DNA from: CAIVPM01 sp964615145
GTDB lineage: Bacteria; Bacteroidota; Bacteroidia; Chitinophagales; Chitinophagaceae
Reading direction: 5' to 3'
Assembly (NCBI GenBank): GCA_964615145.1
Contig: CAZTOP010000010.1
Span: 1-64,000, forward strand
DNA: 64,000 nucleotides
A program made the translations under genes and the position numbers. The notes under the pieces were generated by a model. That model saw only the letters and a list, made by a program, of their open reading frames with translations. It searched no databases and had not been told where the DNA came from. Shown here one piece after another: positions 1-7,547 of the stretch; position 1 is the first letter of the stretch, and the number at the start of each line of letters is the position of its first letter.

Positions 1-844
1 CACGGTCGTGAGCATTCATTGGCATTGGGTAAATAAAATTGGCAATATCATCTTCAACAATAATACCTGGCGATTGAGCTAAAAGTTGTTTTAATTCTGC
101 TAAATCAAAATCATTTTCAAACTCTACATTCACACTTTCGCTGTGTCCACCCATTACTGGAATACGAACGGTAGTAGCAGTAACTCTAATGCTATCGTCG
201 CCCATAATTTTATTAGTTTCCTTCACCATTTTCATTTCTTCTTTGGTGTAGCCATTGTCAGTAAACACATCAATTTGAGGTATTACATTTAGATCAATTC
301 TATATTTATAAGCCATATCGCCTTCAATGCCATTTCTTTCATTCATTAGTTGATCAACTGCACTTTTGCCAGTACCAGTAACACTTTGATACGTGCTTAC
401 TACAACTCTTTTTATTTTGTATTTTAAATGTAATGGTTGTAGTGCTACCACCATTTGTATGGTTGAGCAGTTGGGGTTGGCTATAATAAAATCATCTTTA
501 GTTAAAACCTGAGCATTTACTTCGGGAACAACTAATTTTTTTGTAGCGTCCATTCTCCAAGCACTACTATTATCAATAACTTTAATGCCAGCTGCTGCAA
601 ATTTTGGTGCCCATTCTAAGGATGTTGTGCCACCTGCAGAAAAAATAGCAACAGCAGGTTGTGCAGCAATACCATCTTGCATACTTACAACTTTATATGT
701 TTTGCCTTTAAACGCAACCTCTTTGCCTACACTTCTTTCGCTAGCTACAAGTATCAATTCTGATATAGGAAAATTTCTTTCACTTAATACCTGCAACATT
801 TTGCTGCCTACTAAACCAGTTGCACCCACTACTGCTACTTTCAT
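1..844 (-). CDS. asd: Aspartate-semialdehyde dehydrogenase, N-terminal part (cut by window edge)
   Basis: This enzyme reduces aspartyl phosphate to aspartate semialdehyde in the lysine/threonine/methionine and diaminopimelate pathway. Reading leftward from an ATG at 844, the first 281 residues are visible and the frame runs off the left edge; the family is usually about 330 residues. The N-terminus MKVAVVGATGLVGSKML is the Rossmann NADP-binding motif, and the ANPNCST motif carries the catalytic cysteine at about residue 126. The visible end reads PMNAHDR, a stretch near the dimerisation domain. No frameshift is seen. Identification rests on these motifs and is firm; only the C-terminus is missing because of the window edge. 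Confidence 0.95.
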   Translation of the reverse strand, partial: MKVAVVGATGLVGSKMLQVLSERNFPISELILVASERSVGKEVAFKGKTYKVVSMQDGIAAQPAVAIFSAGGTTSLEWAPKFAAAGIKVIDNSSAWRMDATKKLVVPEVNAQVLTKDDFIIANPNCSTIQMVVALQPLHLKYKIKRVVVSTYQSVTGTGKSAVDQLMNERNGIEGDMAYKYRIDLNVIPQIDVFTDNGYTKEEMKMVKETNKIMGDDSIRVTATTVRIPVMGGHSESVNVEFENDFDLAELKQLLAQSPGIIVEDDIANFIYPMPMNAHDR

Positions 845-946
845 TTGTGTATATTTTATGATGGCAAATATAATTGTGCTATTGAGCTATGGTAAAATAC
901 TTGAAAAAATAATTACTCAACCGATGGCGTTTACTATTGTAGTTTA

Positions 947-1112
947 AAATAATGGAAAATCAATTACACGGATTTAACGGATGTTATTTTTGCCACAAAT
1001 GTCGCAAGGGAACTATATTTTAGGCTTCAATTTTTCAAAGTAATATGTCCCTTAATACGATTAACAAAATCTGTGTTAATCTATAAAATCTGTGTCATCC
1101 GTGTTCCATTAT
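947..1112. repeat. Intergenic palindromic repeat (MITE-like)
   Basis: The 165-bp spacer between asd and the next gene has inverted ends. The left end (ATAATGG..ACACGGAT, about 948-972) matches the reverse complement of the right end (ATCCGTGTTCCATTAT, 1097-1112). Inside lie further related words: ACGGAT, three copies of AATCTGTGT-like sequence, and an AAGGGA / TCCCTT pair. The right end overlaps the stop codon of the gene on the minus strand. Such ACGGATT-rich palindromic repeats recur in many Bacteroidota genomes (general knowledge), but only one copy is in this window, so mobility is not shown. Confidence 0.5.
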
Positions 1113-2917
1113 GATAATTGTGGAATGCTGATAGCACTTAACTCCATAGAAGATGTATCTAAATCGTATTGCAACATTTCGCTGATATTATTAAAGTAAG
1201 TAGTTGTATTAAATAAGTTTTTGTAAAAGATAATTCCTTCAAATAAATTGGACTTGAAACTGTTCCATTTTTTTATTTGTTGTGCCGATATTTCATTTGA
1301 AAAACTACTTATTTCATTTTTCAAATAATCGATATACATTTTTAATTCTTTAATAAAAAAATGAGGGCGTGTGGCATCAGTCATAACATTTGCATTGCCA
1401 TAAATGTGTTGCACCATTTCTAATAGTGAAACCTCTTTATCAAAGTAAGCTAAATTGGGTCCAGGACATATAACAACACCTTGGGCTTGTCCAGAAATTT
1501 TAATATCATTTTCTAAATAAGAAGCATTGGCAAGCCCTACACAAAGACAAGATTTTTCAATAATATTTATTTTCTTTTTGTTAAAAAGCTCTGTGCTTAA
1601 AGTATCTTTTTCTAAATTCAATTCAGCCAATTTTATATCCTGAAATTTTTTTGAGGCTGTACAAATACCTTCGGCTCCAAATTCTTTGCTCAATGCTAAA
1701 AACTTTTTAGGGCAGCTGCTTCCAGCTTTATTTTCCTCAATTCTTTTTTGTTTAAACAATTCGTTTGATGTTCCTTTTAACGTATTAAATGGAACACCCA
1801 AAGGAGAAATATGGCTCAAATACAAATCTTTTTCTTTGGCATTTTTTAGTAAAATTCTAGTGTCTTTATCAACCGATGTAGCTTCAGGAACTAATAAAAA
1901 TGGAGTTCCCCAACCTACAGAATCTACATTATATTCATTCATTAAAAAATCGTGCTCTTGAGCAGTGCCAACCCCGCCTTGCACAGTAATTTTTAAAGGT
2001 AAAGGTAACGAGGGTGTGTACATTTCTTTTTGAGCCAATGCTTTTACCATTATTTCGTGGGCAGATTGTATTAGTTGTTCTTTCTTTTGTTTAAACTCTT
2101 CTAATATTGGACCTAATAAATAGCCTTCTGTTGCAAATGCGTGTCCACCACAATTTAAGCCCGATTCTATTCTATATTCAGATACCCAAAGTCCTTTTTT
2201 TGCCAAAAAATTTCCTTGTATTAATGCCGATCTGTAGTCGCTTACTTTTAAAATAATTTTCTTTTGTAGTTGATTATTTTCATTGGGGAAAAAGCAACTG
2301 AAATTTTCAAAATAGCTGAATAATCTAGGATTCATACCTGCAGAAAGTACAATAGAAGATGATAAATTACTATTGGCAAAACCACGCAGTGCAGCGTGAG
2401 CATCATTAAACTCAACAGGCAGTTGTTCTTTATTTTCAAAATTATCTTTGTCTAACTTTGTCATAATGTTTACATCAATTTCACCTGGAAAAAGATGTGT
2501 ATCCAAATAAGTTTTAATAGTGTCTTTAAAAGCTATTCCTTTATTAATAATTTTTTCAATTTCAATTTTTATTTCAGATGTGTTGGGCAACATTGCTATA
2601 TAATTTTCCAATGCTGTTTTGCTTTCTATCAACTCAATTTTAAAACTTTCAAACTTTTGTTTTACAATAGTATTTACAAGGTTTAAATAATTTGTAATTC
2701 GCTCAGCCCTGTAATCACTATGTTTTTTAGTAATTTCTTGATAAGGATACTGAAATTTGGCACTATAAAATGCTCTCATTTTTTCTATAAGCTCATCATC
2801 AACTATAGATATAACTGATGATATGCCGTACTTTGCAACACGAATTGGGCTATCAATGGTATAAGCCAATCCCATAACCGGAATATGAAAAGTATGTAAT
2901 TGTTTGTTTGTTTGCAT
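1109..2917 (-). CDS. Uncharacterised conserved protein, possible TIM-barrel oxidoreductase
   Basis: I do not recognise a characterised family. The frame is open from 2968, but the ATG at 2917 (MQTNKQLHTFHIPVMGLAYT) is the likelier start, giving 602 residues. Early on it reads PIRVAKYGISSVISI, then a helical, charged stretch to about residue 130. Around residues 250-350 it has NCGGHAFATEGYL, ITVQGGVGTAQE and GWGTPFLLVPEA, a pattern that resembles the phosphate/FMN-binding loops of nitronate-monooxygenase or IMPDH-like barrels. The C-terminal third has regularly placed cysteines (SSCPKKF, GICTAS, KSCLCVGLANA, VVICPGPN), suggesting metal or cluster binding. It stands alone with no operon partner. 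The barrel assignment is inference only. Confidence 0.6.
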   Translation of the reverse strand: MQTNKQLHTFHIPVMGLAYTIDSPIRVAKYGISSVISIVDDELIEKMRAFYSAKFQYPYQEITKKHSDYRAERITNYLNLVNTIVKQKFESFKIELIESKTALENYIAMLPNTSEIKIEIEKIINKGIAFKDTIKTYLDTHLFPGEIDVNIMTKLDKDNFENKEQLPVEFNDAHAALRGFANSNLSSSIVLSAGMNPRLFSYFENFSCFFPNENNQLQKKIILKVSDYRSALIQGNFLAKKGLWVSEYRIESGLNCGGHAFATEGYLLGPILEEFKQKKEQLIQSAHEIMVKALAQKEMYTPSLPLPLKITVQGGVGTAQEHDFLMNEYNVDSVGWGTPFLLVPEATSVDKDTRILLKNAKEKDLYLSHISPLGVPFNTLKGTSNELFKQKRIEENKAGSSCPKKFLALSKEFGAEGICTASKKFQDIKLAELNLEKDTLSTELFNKKKINIIEKSCLCVGLANASYLENDIKISGQAQGVVICPGPNLAYFDKEVSLLEMVQHIYGNANVMTDATRPHFFIKELKMYIDYLKNEISSFSNEISAQQIKKWNSFKSNLFEGIIFYKNLFNTTTYFNNISEMLQYDLDTSSMELSAISIPQLS

Positions 2918-3045
2918 ACACTTTATTTGTAAAATATGAAATGCAAAGTTGAGAAAGAGTAATGGCATAAATACTGATAAGAATCATAATTAAGATGAAT
3001 ATTTTGCTGAAATATTTATTATAAAAGAATAATAAAAACATTACA

Positions 3046-3669
3046 ATGAGTATAAATTGGACACAACGTTGGGATGAAAGGTTTAGAAATGAAGATTTTG
3101 CTTATGGCACCAACCCAAATGAATTTTTAAAAGAAAAAATCGAAAAATTACAAGCTGGCAATGTTCTTTTTGCTGCTGAGGGCGAAGGTAGAAATGCAGT
3201 GTTTGCAGCCTCTATTGGTTGGAGTGCTTTTGCATTTGATATTAGTATAGAAGGGAAAAAGAAAGCACTTAAACTAGCAGAAACTAAAAATGTATATATT
3301 GATTATCGAGTAGGTGAATTAGAAACTCTAAATTTTGTACCAGAACAATTTGATGCTATTGCATTAATTTATGCTCATTTTCCTGCAGAAATAAAATCTT
3401 TTTACCATAAAACACTTGACAAGTATTTACGTAAAGATGGTATTATAATTTTTGAAGCATTTAGCAAAAAACATCTCGATTATAACTCAAAAAATGAAAA
3501 AGTTGGAGGTCCCAAAGAATTAGCAATGTTGTTTTCCATAGATGAAATAAAAGGAGATTTTCCTAACTATGAAATTATTGAATTAGTAGAGCAAGAAATA
3601 GAACTAAACGAAGGAGCATTTCATAATGGTTTGGGTTCTGTTATTAGGTTTGTTGGAAGAAAGAAGTAA
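3046..3669 (+). CDS. Class I SAM-dependent methyltransferase
   Basis: A 207-residue soluble protein of the TehB/thiopurine-methyltransferase-like fold. The N-terminus has WDERFRNEDFAYGTNPN, typical of small methyltransferases of this group; the SAM-binding strand-loop is VLFAAEGEGRNAVFAA (residues about 40-55), followed by the acidic FDIS that would contact the ribose, and FDAIALIYAHFP as motif IV. The substrate cannot be told from sequence. The ATG at 3046 directly follows an AT-rich leader and is the only reasonable start. It is a single gene, divergent from the uncharacterised minus-strand gene. Confidence 0.85.
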   Translation: MSINWTQRWDERFRNEDFAYGTNPNEFLKEKIEKLQAGNVLFAAEGEGRNAVFAASIGWSAFAFDISIEGKKKALKLAETKNVYIDYRVGELETLNFVPEQFDAIALIYAHFPAEIKSFYHKTLDKYLRKDGIIIFEAFSKKHLDYNSKNEKVGGPKELAMLFSIDEIKGDFPNYEIIELVEQEIELNEGAFHNGLGSVIRFVGRKK

Positions 3670-3794
3670 ACTTTATAAATAATTAATTGAATGATATTTT
3701 ATCAGCATATTTTTTTTCCAATATGTCCTAGATTCATTTTTTACTACGAGTTTTAATTATTTCCCTATTTTAGCCACACAACCAAATTTATTAT

Positions 3795-4526
3795 ATGCAA
3801 AAACAAACAACATCTTGGTATAGCCCGTCTTTAAACAAAGAAATGCCCATTGCCAGTTATGGTAGTTTTGGATTTGCATTATTGCTTATTCCTACTGCTG
3901 CAGCTGATTATTTAGAGTACGAACGTTTTCAAATGCTTGATGCTTTAGCTCCATTTATTAATAGTGGTAAAATGAAAGTATTTAGCATTGATAGCATTAA
4001 CAACGAAAGTTGGTTGAATAATCAAATGGAACCTTCTCATAAAGCCATACGTCAAAATCAATTTAACGAATATGTTTTTAACGAAGTAGTGCCATTTATA
4101 AGAGCCAATACTAGTCAAGAAACTTTCATTTATACTTGTGGAGCAAGTTTTGGAGCTTTACATTCTATGAACTTATTTTTAAAACGCCCCGATATTATTA
4201 ATGGTGTTATTGCAATGAGTGGTGTTTATGATTTAAGCGAATACACAAAAGGGTTTTGGGATGATCAAGTTTATTTCAACAGTCCACAACATTATATTCC
4301 CAATTTGCACGACAGTTATTATTTAGATAAAATAAATGCAAGCCACCATATACATATTTATACAGGTAGTGGTAATTATGAAGATCCTGGTGCTAATAGA
4401 AGATTTAGTCAGGTGCTTTGGGATAAAGGAATTTGGCACGATTTACAAATTTGGGGAGATGACATTAATCATGACTGGCCAACTTGGAGAGCAATGTTAC
4501 CCTATATCATTGGTACGAAATTCTAA
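3795..4526 (+). CDS. Putative esterase (alpha/beta hydrolase, esterase D-like)
   Basis: A 243-residue cytoplasmic protein with no signal peptide. It fits the putative-esterase family (PF00756): a nucleophile elbow TCGASFGALHSM with serine at about residue 118, then GVIAMSGVYDLSEY, and a C-terminal catalytic histidine in INHDWPTWRAMLPY. A HIYTGSGNYEDPGANR stretch would hold the acidic residue. The ester it cleaves is unknown. It is transcribed alone and is followed by a good terminator hairpin eight bases after the stop. Confidence 0.85.
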   Translation: MQKQTTSWYSPSLNKEMPIASYGSFGFALLLIPTAAADYLEYERFQMLDALAPFINSGKMKVFSIDSINNESWLNNQMEPSHKAIRQNQFNEYVFNEVVPFIRANTSQETFIYTCGASFGALHSMNLFLKRPDIINGVIAMSGVYDLSEYTKGFWDDQVYFNSPQHYIPNLHDSYYLDKINASHHIHIYTGSGNYEDPGANRRFSQVLWDKGIWHDLQIWGDDINHDWPTWRAMLPYIIGTKF

Positions 4527-4533
4527 TGATTTT

Positions 4534-4566
4534 AAAAAAAGCTCAGCCGTTGGTTGGGCTTTTTTC
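4534..4566 (+). terminator. Rho-independent terminator after the esterase gene
   Basis: GCTCAGCC and GGTTGGGC pair with two G-U wobbles around a 3-base loop; the stem is flanked by a run of A on the left and T on the right. Confidence 0.75.
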
Positions 4567-4643
4567 TAAAAGAAAAGTTAATACTTTGTATTGGCTTGGC
4601 TATTTAGCAGTGTAGCATTAATATTACATCCTAATTAAAAAAA

Positions 4644-5420
4644 TTGCTCAAAAATCTACTATATATTTTCTTGTTATTGGTGTCGGTTGCTGCTTTTTCA
4701 CAACAAAAAAAACAGGGTTACATTACCGTAAGTGGTACTGTTTATGATATTACTGCTAGACAACCTATTGAAGCTGTTGCAGTATTGAGTTCTATGGGTA
4801 CAGGAACACTTACAGATAGTTTAGGAAAGTATAGTATTAGTGTTAGGACATCTGATTCTATTTGGTTTAGTATGCTGGGAAAAACAACGCTAAAATATGC
4901 AGTTGATACTATTTCAAATACTGATGAATTTAATATTATGATTCACTTAAGGGTTGGTGATTTGCCTGAAGTGAGAATAAGGAGCAGAAACTATAGATTA
5001 GACTCTATTGAAAATAGAAAGGAATATGCTAAAGTTTTTAATTTTAAAAAGCCTGGAATTTCTTTATTGAGTAGCAATAGATCTTACACTCCAGGTGCTG
5101 TTTCAGTAGGATTAGACTTGCAAAGTATTATTGACATGTTTCGATTTAAAAGAAACAGAAGTTTAGCAACTTTACAAAAAAGATTACTGCAACAGGAGCA
5201 AGATAAATACATAGATTACAGATATAGTAAGGCTTTTGTAAGAAAGCTAACCAAACTTCAACAGCCACAACTTGATAGTTTTATGAATGCTTACAGACCA
5301 GATTATGAGTTTTTAAAAACCGTAAATGATATTGAATTGGGCTATTATATTCAAAAATGTTTCTTGCAATATCAAAATAATAAAGCTTTAAAAGGGAGCC
5401 TTAGAAAAAAAGATGGGTAG
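4644..5420 (+). CDS. Secreted protein with CarboxypepD_reg-like domain
   Basis: A 258-residue exported protein. The only start that keeps the signal peptide (MLKNLLYIFLLLVSVAAFSQ) is a TTG at 4644, because an in-frame stop lies 12 bases upstream. After the signal comes a carboxypeptidase-regulatory-like beta-sandwich (GYITVSGTVYDITARQPIEA to the VRTSDSIWFSMLGK region), the same domain that starts many Bacteroidota outer-membrane receptors, but no barrel or plug follows. The rest (RIRSRNYRLDSIENRKEY onward) is charged and helical and resembles other stand-alone members. The function is unknown; a periplasmic or outer-membrane-attached role is inferred. Confidence 0.8.
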   Translation: MLKNLLYIFLLLVSVAAFSQQKKQGYITVSGTVYDITARQPIEAVAVLSSMGTGTLTDSLGKYSISVRTSDSIWFSMLGKTTLKYAVDTISNTDEFNIMIHLRVGDLPEVRIRSRNYRLDSIENRKEYAKVFNFKKPGISLLSSNRSYTPGAVSVGLDLQSIIDMFRFKRNRSLATLQKRLLQQEQDKYIDYRYSKAFVRKLTKLQQPQLDSFMNAYRPDYEFLKTVNDIELGYYIQKCFLQYQNNKALKGSLRKKDG

Positions 5421-5459
5421 TTATTGAGAAACGTAGATTAGAAAATAATTTATGTAGTT

Positions 5460-5921
5460 TTATATTCTAGTGAAAGAAAATTTTTTAAATTTCATTTCTC
5501 CTTTCATTTCTCCTTCAATGTTTGCTTCAATTGAATTGTTTGATTGAATATTGTAAATAATTCTTTGAGGAAAATCGTGTTTTTTATTCTCAAATACATA
5601 TCTATTATTTTCATTTTTTATTAGTAAAAAACTAACAGGGCTATTATTGTTTTGTCCATTTACGGTTGGTATGTAATAAACATTTTTGTTTCTGTAAATA
5701 ATTTCAATTGTTTCTTGTATAGTTGTATCATTTCTTTTTACAAAATAGCTTATTCCTTTCAAAGTGCTATCATTGTTATATTTCCAAGTTTCTATAAGAA
5801 CTCCCTTTGTAGTATTCATTTGCCAAGTTCCAATTAGCAGGTTCATCTCGGGAATAATATTTTTTTGTGCAAATAAATAATTAGCCTTTAGCAGCACCAT
5901 CAGTACAAAATATTTTTTCAT
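5460..5921 (-). CDS. DUF6265-like secreted protein
   Basis: A small exported protein of about 153 residues. The start is ATG at 5921 (MKKYFVLMVLLKANYLFAQ, a signal peptide); a second ATG two codons upstream at 5927 is also possible. The mature part has LIGTWQMNTTKGVLIETWKY, the lipocalin-like opening of the DUF6265 family, and ends with NKKHDFPQRIIYNI, another hallmark. Family function is unknown. The gene lies convergent to the CarboxypepD_reg gene and downstream of icd on the same strand with a 29-base gap, so it may be read through from icd. Confidence 0.75.
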   Translation of the reverse strand: MKKYFVLMVLLKANYLFAQKNIIPEMNLLIGTWQMNTTKGVLIETWKYNNDSTLKGISYFVKRNDTTIQETIEIIYRNKNVYYIPTVNGQNNNSPVSFLLIKNENNRYVFENKKHDFPQRIIYNIQSNNSIEANIEGEMKGEMKFKKFSFTRI

Positions 5922-5956
5922 TTGCATTTATTTTGTTTTATTGAAATAATTAATTA

Positions 5957-7411
5957 CTACTGTCCCTGTGCAAGACTATAAGCTTTACTACCATTCCACA
6001 TATTTAATAATTCTAAGCTACAAACTTTGAAGTCTTTGCTGAGGCTGCTGTAAAGATTAATGATATCTTGTTGGCTTAGTGCTTTGTTGTCAATGCTTTC
6101 AAATCGACAACGATACTGATTTACCAGATTTGTAAAAATGCTTCCTTTGGGCCAAACCTGTGTACCCCTATTGCTGATTGTAACTAAATTAAATATATTT
6201 TTTCCATGTTCTAAACATTTTTCTGCGACATCATTTGGTTGTACATTACTTTCTATGAACATATCAACTCCTACAATTTTTTCTTCTTCATTTTCTACAG
6301 ACTCCAACATTGGATTTTCTTTTAGTTTATAAACAGTGCAGGTATTTGCAATATCATCAACATCGGGCTTTGGATTATGAGATGGTTTTTTACCAAAATT
6401 TTGAATAATAGCTTTAGCAAATGCTGTGGTGTTTAATGATGGTGTTTGTTTGTTTCCAAAATCTCCGGTATGCACACCACTTTCTAATGTATAGAGTAAA
6501 GCATTTTCGATAATTGCAGCACTTTCCATTAAACCAAGATGTTGTAACATTCCAATACCACTTAATAATAATGCTGTTGGATTGGCAATATTTTTTCCCA
6601 TAATATCTGGAGCAGTGCCGTGTACAGCTTCAAAAATAGAAATATGATCGCCAATATTTGCAGATGGAGCAAAGCCTAAGCCTCCTATTAATCCTGCACA
6701 CAAATCACTTACAATATCTCCTTGTAAATTAGTTAAAACAACTACGTCAAAAGTATCAGGACGAGTTACCAATTTCATACATAAATCATCAACAATTACA
6801 TCGTCTGCTTTTAACTCGGGATATTCTTTAGCAATTTCATAAAATACTTCTAAAAATAGACCATCAGTAATTTTCATGATATTTGCCTTGTGTCCACAAG
6901 TAATTCTGCTTGCCCCTTTTTTCTTTGCCATTTCAAAAGCATACCTAATAACTTGCATACTTCCTGGGCGTGTAATAAACCTGCGACTTAGTGCCACATC
7001 GTGTGTAAGCATATGTTCTATGCCACCATAAGTATCTTCAATATTTTCTCTTACTATAGTAACATCAATGGGGATTCCTGCTTTACTAAAAACTGTATCA
7101 ACACCGTGTAGTGTTTGAAAAGTTCTTTTGTTTGCATAAGTATTCCAAGTTTTACGGGCTGTAACATTTACGCTTTTAACGCCTTTGCCTTTTGGAGTTT
7201 CCATTGGACCTTTGAATAAAATACCCAAAGATTCAATAGTTTGTTGAGCTTCAGGTGTCATTCCATTGCTAAAGCCCTTATCAAAAACCCATTTACCCAT
7301 TTCCACTACCTCATATTGTAAAGGAACATTGGCGGCATTAAAAATACTTAATACTGCATCCATAATTTCAGGTCCAATACCATCTCCTTTAGCTACTGCA
7401 ATCGTTGTCAT
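5957..7411 (-). CDS. icd: NADP-dependent isocitrate dehydrogenase (long, Rickettsia type)
   Basis: This TCA-cycle enzyme oxidises isocitrate to 2-oxoglutarate and CO2. The 484-residue length matches the subfamily of alpha-proteobacteria and Bacteroidota rather than the about 416-residue E. coli form. The N-terminus IAVAKGDGIGPEIMDAVL is the isopropylmalate/isocitrate dehydrogenase signature, ENIEDTYGG and the metal-binding DLCAGLIGGLGFAPSANIG block follow, and HGTAPDIMGKNIANPTA binds the cofactor. About 140 residues after the catalytic core (from PDVDDIANTCTVYK) form the extra C-terminal domain. ATG at 7411 is the clear start. Confidence 0.95.
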   Translation of the reverse strand: MTTIAVAKGDGIGPEIMDAVLSIFNAANVPLQYEVVEMGKWVFDKGFSNGMTPEAQQTIESLGILFKGPMETPKGKGVKSVNVTARKTWNTYANKRTFQTLHGVDTVFSKAGIPIDVTIVRENIEDTYGGIEHMLTHDVALSRRFITRPGSMQVIRYAFEMAKKKGASRITCGHKANIMKITDGLFLEVFYEIAKEYPELKADDVIVDDLCMKLVTRPDTFDVVVLTNLQGDIVSDLCAGLIGGLGFAPSANIGDHISIFEAVHGTAPDIMGKNIANPTALLLSGIGMLQHLGLMESAAIIENALLYTLESGVHTGDFGNKQTPSLNTTAFAKAIIQNFGKKPSHNPKPDVDDIANTCTVYKLKENPMLESVENEEEKIVGVDMFIESNVQPNDVAEKCLEHGKNIFNLVTISNRGTQVWPKGSIFTNLVNQYRCRFESIDNKALSQQDIINLYSSLSKDFKVCSLELLNMWNGSKAYSLAQGQ

Positions 7412-7470
7412 GTTTATTAAAATTTACTGCAAATAAAACATCATTTCTTTATTAAACCTTGCATTTAGAA

Positions 7471-7513
7471 AATTAAAAATCAAAATGCCCCATCAATCAG
7501 ATGAGGCATTTGA
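7471..7513 (-). terminator. Terminator after the TonB-receptor-like gene
   Basis: On the minus strand AATGCCTCATC and GATGGGGCATT form an 11-bp stem with one G-U pair and a 5-base loop, followed by a T-rich stretch. It lies about 35 bases after the stop of the barrel gene and upstream of icd. Confidence 0.75.
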
Positions 7514-7547
7514 CAAACCAAAACCAACTTATGAAACAACTCTTTTA

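Noticed and set aside
585..947. Plus-strand open frame across the start of asd
   Set aside because: It is antisense to the well-supported aspartate-semialdehyde dehydrogenase gene.
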